Shown here: piece by piece, positions 58,931 to 64,000 of the stretch
How the letters are laid out: each line of letters starts with the position of its first letter
Position numbering within the stretch: position 1 is the first letter of the stretch
Origin: Micavibrio sp. UBA7657
Lineage (GTDB): Bacteria; Pseudomonadota; Alphaproteobacteria; Micavibrionales; Micavibrionaceae
Assembly (NCBI GenBank): GCA_002483465.1
Contig: DLHX01000005.1
Coordinates: 14,451 to 78,450, forward strand
DNA: 64,000 nt
Reading direction: 5' to 3'
Translations under genes and position numbers: made by a program
Notes under the pieces: model-generated
What the model saw: the letters and a program-made list of their open reading frames with translations, nothing else
Told to the model about the DNA's origin: nothing
Database searches by the model: none

Positions 58931-60637
58931 TTACAATGATTCCGCCGCAGCATCCGGCATTGGTGTTTCGGGATCTTCCGGGTGCGTGGCGCGGCGGGTT
59001 TTGTGCTGCTCGTGGTGGTCAATGATGGTGTAGGCGACCGACGTCACGTAGCTGTTGATGCGGCGCAAGTCACGGATGATGTCGAGGTGAATGTCGCTGG
59101 TGCCTATGGATTCTGAAACACGGTCGCGCAGGCGGTTAAAGTGGCTGCGCGAGCTTTCCACCTCGGCGATGCGGACGCTGCGCTTGTTTTCAACGAGGCG
59201 CGCAGCCAGCGCGGGGTCTTCGGAGAGGAATATATTCTGCGCGAGGCGTAGATTTTGCAGCACGTTGCCATGGAATTCCCTGATCTCGGCGAAGCCTTTT
59301 TCCGAGAATTTCTCCTGCTTGCGCATTTTCTTGAGCGCCATATCCATCAGGTTCTTGTCTATAATGTCGCCGCAATTCTCGAGATTTGTGCAGAAGGTCA
59401 GGATCTGGATGTAGCGGTCGGCTTCCTTGGGGTCGAGGCTCTCCTGCGTGAGGCGGGTCAGGTAGAACTTGATCTCCTGGTTGAGGCGGTCGACGCGGTC
59501 GTCCATATGACGGATCGAGGCGATCAGCGTTTCATCGTTTTTCTCGAGCGCGGTGATGGTTTTTTCCAGCATGCGCTCGACGATCTCGGCCATGCGCAAC
59601 GTTTCCCGCGCGGCGCCTGCCAGCGCAATAACCGGCGTGTCGAGCGCGGTGGCGTCGAGATAGGCTGCGCCGTTGTCATCGCGTGCGCCCTGCCTGTCGG
59701 GGAATATTTTGACCAGGAGCAGCGCATACATTTTCGCCAGGGGCAGGAACACAATCGCTAGGGCGATATTGAAGGCGGTGTGGAAATTGACCACCTGGCG
59801 GTCGGTCGTGCCGGGGATATAAGTATTAAGAAGCTCGGCGATCTGCGGAATGAAAAATATCACACCGGCCATCATGACGAGTTTCATAAATAGATTGCCG
59901 ACGGTGATGCGCTTGACGCGCGGGCCGTCGCCAACCGTTGCCACAAGCGTTATCAGGGCCGATCCGACATTGGCACCCAGCACCAGCGCAAAGCCAAGCT
60001 CCATCGAGATAACGTGGTTGCCGACCATGGTCGCGAACAGCAGCACGGTGGCCAGGCTGGAATGGATCGCCCATGTGAAAAGTGCAGCAAAACACACGGC
60101 CAATATGGGTTCTTTCTCAAGAGGGTGAAGGATCAACGGCAGCACTTCGGATGTTTTCAGGGGCTGCGAAATCTCGCGGATCAAGGTGAGGGAAAGCAGC
60201 ATCAGGCCCATGCCGATCATGACGCGCGCGATATGCCGCGTGCGCCCGCCATGTTCGTAAAATGAGAAAATCAGCACGCCGGAGGAGAGCATGACAGGCG
60301 AGAGCCAGCGCAGGTCAAACGTCAAAACCTGCGCGACCAATGTCGTTGCAACATCGGCGCCGATAATGACGGCCAGCGCCGCCGTCACGGTCATGAATCC
60401 CTTTTTGACGAAGGAGAGGGTGATCAGAATTGATGCGGTCGAGCTCTGCAGCAAAGCGGTGACGGTCGCACCCGCCGCGAAGGCGCTGATGCGGCTCTTG
60501 GTGCCTTGCGAAATCGTATGACGCAGGTTTGTGCCGTAGGCGCGGCTGAAACCTGTCTTGACCATACGCGCCCCCCAGAGCAGGAGGCAGACGGCGCCGA
60601 TAAGGTGGATGATGATGGACGTAACGATAGCGAACAC
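58931..60637 (-). CDS. Na/Pi cotransporter (NptA-like) with PhoU-like C-terminus
   Basis: A 568-residue protein. The N-terminal half has the two inverted Na_Pi_cotrans repeats with the QSST motif (TALLQSSTASILITL) and its counterpart in the second repeat. The C-terminal 230 residues are a PhoU-like helical domain (ALEKNDETLIASIRHMDDR). It brings in phosphate with sodium or regulates phosphate balance. The start is a GTG at 60637. It is expressed apart from the SLBB gene, eight bases downstream, or possibly together with it. Confidence 0.9.
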   Translation of the reverse strand: MFAIVTSIIIHLIGAVCLLLWGARMVKTGFSRAYGTNLRHTISQGTKSRISAFAAGATVTALLQSSTASILITLSFVKKGFMTVTAALAVIIGADVATTLVAQVLTFDLRWLSPVMLSSGVLIFSFYEHGGRTRHIARVMIGMGLMLLSLTLIREISQPLKTSEVLPLILHPLEKEPILAVCFAALFTWAIHSSLATVLLFATMVGNHVISMELGFALVLGANVGSALITLVATVGDGPRVKRITVGNLFMKLVMMAGVIFFIPQIAELLNTYIPGTTDRQVVNFHTAFNIALAIVFLPLAKMYALLLVKIFPDRQGARDDNGAAYLDATALDTPVIALAGAARETLRMAEIVERMLEKTITALEKNDETLIASIRHMDDRVDRLNQEIKFYLTRLTQESLDPKEADRYIQILTFCTNLENCGDIIDKNLMDMALKKMRKQEKFSEKGFAEIREFHGNVLQNLRLAQNIFLSEDPALAARLVENKRSVRIAEVESSRSHFNRLRDRVSESIGTSDIHLDIIRDLRRINSYVTSVAYTIIDHHEQHKTRRATHPEDPETPMPDAAAESL

Positions 60638-60733
60638 TCCCGGGACAGGCTGCGAACAGCCAGAACTCTATTTATAACAAAAATTGGAGCGAAATTCTTA
60701 ACAAAAGGTAAATTTTTGTTCTGGCACAGTTTT

Positions 60734-60762
60734 TTGACAAAAAAGCCGACTCGGAGTATAAT
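60734..60762 (+). promoter_or_regulatory. Consensus sigma-70 promoter
   Basis: TTGACA (60734-60739), 17 bases, TATAAT (60757-60762): a perfect match at both boxes and spacing. It drives the unknown genes at 60815-63127. Confidence 0.85.
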
Positions 60763-60814
60763 TTCTTAACATAATAAAAAAGAAAATAAACGGTAATATT
60801 CTAAGGGTAGTGTG

Positions 60815-61099
60815 ATGAATATAGCTTTGGCTCTCGGCCAGGATAATAGAGCTATTCTTTTATATGATGAACCGCTCGGGTTTGCGCCCGCGTGGATCGA
60901 ATCCTCCGAAGACGGGCGCGGCGTGCGCATTATCGGCGAGGAAGGCCAGGAATATCTCGCTGGCCTTTTGTATGATTCTTTTTTCAGCCAGCTCCAGAGT
61001 CTCAGCGGCATCATGATGGTGCGGATGGAAAATCACCAACCGGTCGAAAGCCACACTGTTTCCTTCGTAAACCAGACTTACAAGGACGACAGATCATGA
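60815..61099 (+). CDS. Hypothetical protein
   Basis: A 94-residue protein from the ATG at 60815 (a GTG directly before it is the alternative). No signal or membrane segment. It begins with a beta-rich part (IALALGQDNRAILLYDEPLG, then GVRIIGEEGQEYLAGLL). The stop overlaps the next start (ATGA), so translation is coupled. It is first behind a consensus promoter. No family is recognised. Confidence 0.7.
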   Translation: MNIALALGQDNRAILLYDEPLGFAPAWIESSEDGRGVRIIGEEGQEYLAGLLYDSFFSQLQSLSGIMMVRMENHQPVESHTVSFVNQTYKDDRS

Positions 61100-61599
61100 G
61101 CTTGGGCGCCTCTAATACGAGCCTTAGTGCCAAAACAGAATTCACAAATGAAGACAGGCGGCAGATGCTGAACCTGCTGCAGACTGGGCCGAACACCGGC
61201 GGTTTGCAGGCCATGTTGATGAGCGGCGGGCCGATCTCGGCGGACAATATGCAGGCGCTGATCACCAAGCTGCGCGAGCTCGACACGCAAAACCAGATGC
61301 CGGAGACGCTGAAGGATAAATTCAAACAGATTGAAAAAACCCTGGATTTATTTGCGCAGAAGCCGAAAGACAACGCGCCGGATATCAAGGATACGCTGGC
61401 GGATTTCCAGTTGAGGCAGCTTCTTACGCTGAATGGACCGACAGGTGGCGCACAAGATATGGCGAAGGATTTGCTCGGTACCAAGATGCAGGCCGAACTG
61501 GCCGGGCCGCAGGCGCTGCAATCGCCGGGCCCGCTCGAGCAGGGAGCGGGTTTGACGCTTCAGAATACTCAATCCGGCCCCGGCCTGACGCGGGTGTAA
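61096..61599 (+). CDS. Hypothetical protein
   Basis: A 167-residue protein, mostly helical and low in aromatics, with many Gln, Gly, Leu and Asn residues (SLGASNTSLSAKTEFTNEDR; QTGPNTGGLQAMLMSGGPIS). No signal, membrane segment or domain recognised. Translationally coupled to the gene before it by an ATGA overlap and followed after 31 bases by the third gene of the unit. The composition resembles secreted or structural proteins, but this is not evidence of function. Confidence 0.65.
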   Translation: MSLGASNTSLSAKTEFTNEDRRQMLNLLQTGPNTGGLQAMLMSGGPISADNMQALITKLRELDTQNQMPETLKDKFKQIEKTLDLFAQKPKDNAPDIKDTLADFQLRQLLTLNGPTGGAQDMAKDLLGTKMQAELAGPQALQSPGPLEQGAGLTLQNTQSGPGLTRV

Positions 61600-61630
61600 T
61601 TTTTTACTGAGTTATTAAGGCGGCAAGATA

Positions 61631-63127
61631 TTGGAAAAAAAGAATCCCGATCAGTTTTATAGAATTCAAGGCGACACCGGTAATTACGAATTTTATCACA
61701 GGAGGAACGACGCGGCTGGAAACAGTAAGCATGTGTTCGTTCAAGTGGACATTCGCGCCAATCCTGATCAAACGGAATTACTTCACAAATCAAATAACCG
61801 TATCAGGCTGTCAGAGGCTCTCTGGTTTCCTGAAGGACAAATGCCTTCTGAGCCCTACGATGCCCGATCAAGCAGAATAGTTGATATGGTTATGAACCGT
61901 GACCTGGGGCTGAAGGATCTCGTGGATCTCAAGTCAAAAATAGACACGATGCTTGAGCAGGGATACAAGCCGAGCGCGTATGATCTCAGGGCCCTGAAAA
62001 ATTTCATGGAAGGTGCGCAATACAATGCCGGTCTGGATGGCGGCGACCCGAGGCTGGCTCTGGTCACGCTCTCGATCAACAGGGCGCTATTGGGGCGCGG
62101 CGAAGTCTGGGCGCATTTCAATAACGGCAAGTACGATGGCGGCGAAAAATTTGAAACGGCCCTGAATGAATTTTTGAAAGACGAAGATGGTTTCTGGCGC
62201 AAGCTGCGCAATGACCCATCGCTGGATGCGCCTCACGATTTACCTGACTTAAAAACCCTTATTAAGTACACGGACCCGCCCAGACGGGAACTAGACGATC
62301 CAAATCCCGATATAGACGATCTGATTACCAAATATCTACGGGAGCACCCGCTTAAGATAGAGCCGGGACTTGATCCCAACGAAGAGCCAATGATCTACAG
62401 ATACGAGCCGGGTGGGCCGAAATATGTACGCCATGAACCGCTTAAAATAGATCCGGAGATTTTTAAAAAGCTTTTAGAGCCCGATCCGCAGCAGGATCCG
62501 GAAGAAATCCTTTCCCCCGCTGTGCGCAAAGGACTGGAATCTTACAATAATGATGAGCGACGCGCTGCGTTGCAGGAAATACGCCCGCAATACCAGGGCG
62601 AAATGGGCACATTTTACAAAGGGCTTACGCCTGATCAAAAAAGCCTGTTTGCCGATCCGGTATCGTCGCTTGGTCAAAAAAATGAAAATGGCTGGGGAAG
62701 ACAGCTTTTCGATGTTCCGGACTGGAAAGAACAACTTGAGCAGCACAGCCGCAATCTCGAACGTTTTGAGAAATCACTTACGCCCGAACAAAAAGAACAG
62801 TGGGAGCAATTGAAGGTAAAATCTCACGCGGCAGGACAGCATTTCGCCCGGCCAGATGACGGCATCCAGCGTGCGCCTGATGTGCCGGAATCGCCTTTTG
62901 CGATAAAATACAAGCCCGAGATTATATGTAGTGCCGGGGATGCCTTTAAAGTCTCCACTCTCAAGGGCGATCCGGAGAAAACAATGAAAATGGCCCTTGG
63001 TATCGGTATGGATCCCTCGAAGATTTCCATTCATAACGGCGAGATGGTGACAGCGGATTCGAAGGTTGCGCCGGACCCTGAAACGCCCCCGCCCCCTACC
63101 CAGAAAAACACGGCGTTCACCGTCTAA
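61631..63127 (+). CDS. Hypothetical protein, proline- and charge-rich
   Basis: A 498-residue protein starting at TTG, preceded by AAGGCGGCAAG. No signal or membrane segment. The N-terminal 200 residues look globular (FYRIQGDTGNYEFYHRRNDA). About residues 215-290 are a Pro/Glu/Asp-rich linker (EPMIYRYEPGGPKYVRHEP). A helical part follows (LTPEQKEQWEQLKVKSHAAG; note the doubled LTPxQK), and the tail PDPETPPPPTQKNTAFTV is disordered. No family is recognised. Last gene before the rRNA leader. Confidence 0.7.
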   Translation: MEKKNPDQFYRIQGDTGNYEFYHRRNDAAGNSKHVFVQVDIRANPDQTELLHKSNNRIRLSEALWFPEGQMPSEPYDARSSRIVDMVMNRDLGLKDLVDLKSKIDTMLEQGYKPSAYDLRALKNFMEGAQYNAGLDGGDPRLALVTLSINRALLGRGEVWAHFNNGKYDGGEKFETALNEFLKDEDGFWRKLRNDPSLDAPHDLPDLKTLIKYTDPPRRELDDPNPDIDDLITKYLREHPLKIEPGLDPNEEPMIYRYEPGGPKYVRHEPLKIDPEIFKKLLEPDPQQDPEEILSPAVRKGLESYNNDERRAALQEIRPQYQGEMGTFYKGLTPDQKSLFADPVSSLGQKNENGWGRQLFDVPDWKEQLEQHSRNLERFEKSLTPEQKEQWEQLKVKSHAAGQHFARPDDGIQRAPDVPESPFAIKYKPEIICSAGDAFKVSTLKGDPEKTMKMALGIGMDPSKISIHNGEMVTADSKVAPDPETPPPPTQKNTAFTV

Positions 63128-63217
63128 AAAATTCATTCAAAAAACTGATCCGGAAGGCCGGTTTTCCCGTAGGAATACTGGCACGAAGAATTTTTGGGCG
63201 GAATCGTTAAAAGTTGT

Positions 63218-63246
63218 TTGACAGGGTCGAATCAACTGGGTATAAC
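63218..63246 (+). promoter_or_regulatory. rRNA operon promoter
   Basis: TTGACA (63218-63223), 17 bases, TATAAC (63241-63246), about 500 bases before 16S. AT-rich sequence upstream (AATCGTTAAAAGTTG) could serve as an UP element. Confidence 0.75.
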
Positions 63247-63402
63247 CCCGCTCACGCTTGTGTCCGGCCTTAGTCCGGGACGGGCGGAGGGTGCTGAATT
63301 TCCTAGTCGTTTCAAGGGATTTTGCGCGGTGCGGTTGACGGCCCGAAGGTTATGGGTCTATATTGCGGCCATCGCCCAATTCGGTATGAGAAACGAGTAA
63401 CA

Positions 63403-63431
63403 AGAAGTCGGAAAAAGACTTCTTTTTTCTC
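63403..63431 (+). terminator. Terminator-like hairpin inside the rRNA leader
   Basis: AAGAAGTC-GGAAAAA-GACTTCTT followed by TTTTCT. It lies downstream of the rrn promoter, so it would stop transcription unless antitermination factors are loaded. Confidence 0.5.
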
Positions 63432-63742
63432 GGGTCTTTTTTGCGGTCTCCGGACCGGAAGAAAAAACTGAGTGGTTCTTATACATCGTGAATAGGAAAG
63501 AAGAGATGCGCAGGCAGCAGTGGCTTGTGAACGCATTGAATGCGGTAAACAAGATATCTGTTTGCAGCGCGCGTCTCGACGCATTATTACGACCCTCACG
63601 GGTCGTATAATAAAACGCAAGATAGTGATCGTTCGTTTTCGGATGATCGGTCACGGTCTATATGCAAGCAGGTCTCTGAAGATTCTATTTTAACTTCAGA
63701 AACAATTCTAGATTTCGATCTATGATTAGTTCTGATGGATTC

Positions 63743-64000
63743 AAACGTGAGAGTTTGATCCTGGCTCAGAACGAACGCTGGCGGCAGGCCTAACACATGC
63801 AAGTTGAACGATGTAGCAATACAGAGTAGCGCACGGGTGCGTAACGCGTGGGAATATGCCCTTCACTACGGAACAACGTTTGGAAACGAACGCTAATACC
63901 GTATAATGACTTCGGTCCAAAGATTTATCGGTGAAGGATTAGCCCGCGTCTGATTAGCTAGTTGGTGAGGTAATGGCTCACCAAGGCGACGATCAGTAGC
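63743..64000 (+). rRNA. rrs: 16S ribosomal RNA, 5' end (continues past window)
   Basis: AGAGTTTGATCCTGGCTCAG at 63750 is the universal 5' signature, followed by AACGAACGCTGGCGGCAGGC and CCTAACACATGCAAG. The short first variable loop and the CCTAACACATGC form fit alphaproteobacteria. About 258 bases are visible. The exact 5' end is an estimate. Confidence 0.97.

Larger units (their letters stand above)
63128..63742 (+). other. rRNA leader region, 615 bases without a protein gene
   Basis: Holds the rrn promoter at 63218 and a second possible promoter (TTGACG-18-TATATT, 63335-63364). It also holds a terminator-like hairpin (63403-63431), a strong hairpin TTACGACCC/GGGTCGTAT near 63590-63610, and a hairpin CTGAAG/CTTCAG near 63675-63700. 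A short CCGG-AAGG-CCGG-TTTT hairpin at 63150-63165 may end the previous operon. Confidence 0.6.

Noticed and set aside
63128..63742. Replication origin near the rRNA operon
   Set aside because: No cluster of DnaA boxes (TTATCCACA type) was seen and no dnaA, parA or parB gene is in the window.

Overview
The window is one stretch of an alphaproteobacterial chromosome. Four things in the sequence say so. The tmRNA gene is circularly permuted (acceptor piece first). The 5' end of a 16S rRNA at the right edge reads as alphaproteobacterial. Several lineage-typical genes are present (SspB-alpha, a GapR/DUF2312 protein, a hemC-hemD-mitofilin-hemY operon). The gene order around hflK-hflC-DUF2065-degP, folA and thyA is also typical of the class. 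I cannot name a genus from 258 bases of 16S. A Micavibrio-like or other poorly sampled lineage is possible, but that is a guess.

Left part (1-19 kb): the end of glycogen phosphorylase, a formyltransferase-like gene, an EamA transporter and a family-2 glycosyltransferase. Then comes the branched-chain amino acid block: ilvC, and ilvB-ilvN with a coupled lipoprotein gene. ilvB is preceded by a 23-codon leader peptide rich in Leu/Val codons and an intrinsic terminator, i.e. a readable attenuator. miaA, a Do-type protease, DUF2065, hflC and hflK form a tight run on the minus strand. mrp, folA, thyA and msrB follow.

Middle (19-41 kb): permuted tmRNA, an O-antigen-ligase-like protein, sspB (the adaptor that reads the tmRNA tag), an alpha/beta hydrolase, a CBS protein, tRNA-Arg(CCG) with a tRNA 3' fragment beside it, and then about 17.2 kb given to a single giant surface protein. 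That protein has a pseudopilin-like N-terminus, thousands of residues of beta-roll and tail-fibre repeats, and a C-terminal Peptidase_S74 self-cleaving chaperone followed by a membrane anchor. Its reading frame is broken once, by a -1 shift near 36136.

Right part (41-64 kb): an ABC1/UbiB-type kinase, an IcmL/DotI-like secreted protein, a GapR-like protein, acs, an EVE protein, gpsA and tsaD. Divergent from tsaD lie hemC, hemD, a mitofilin-like membrane protein with an N-terminal helix-turn-helix, and hemY. A rhomboid protease, two unknown genes, a small polysaccharide group (two glycosyltransferases, a Wza/SLBB export protein), a Na/Pi cotransporter and a three-gene unknown operon behind a consensus promoter follow. 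The window closes with an rRNA promoter, a long leader and the start of 16S rRNA.

The most notable observations are the tmRNA tag with two AANDN motifs, the giant S74/pseudopilin-like protein, and a palindromic repeat inserted in frame inside a lipoprotein signal sequence. No CRISPR array, insertion sequence or prophage module set was seen.
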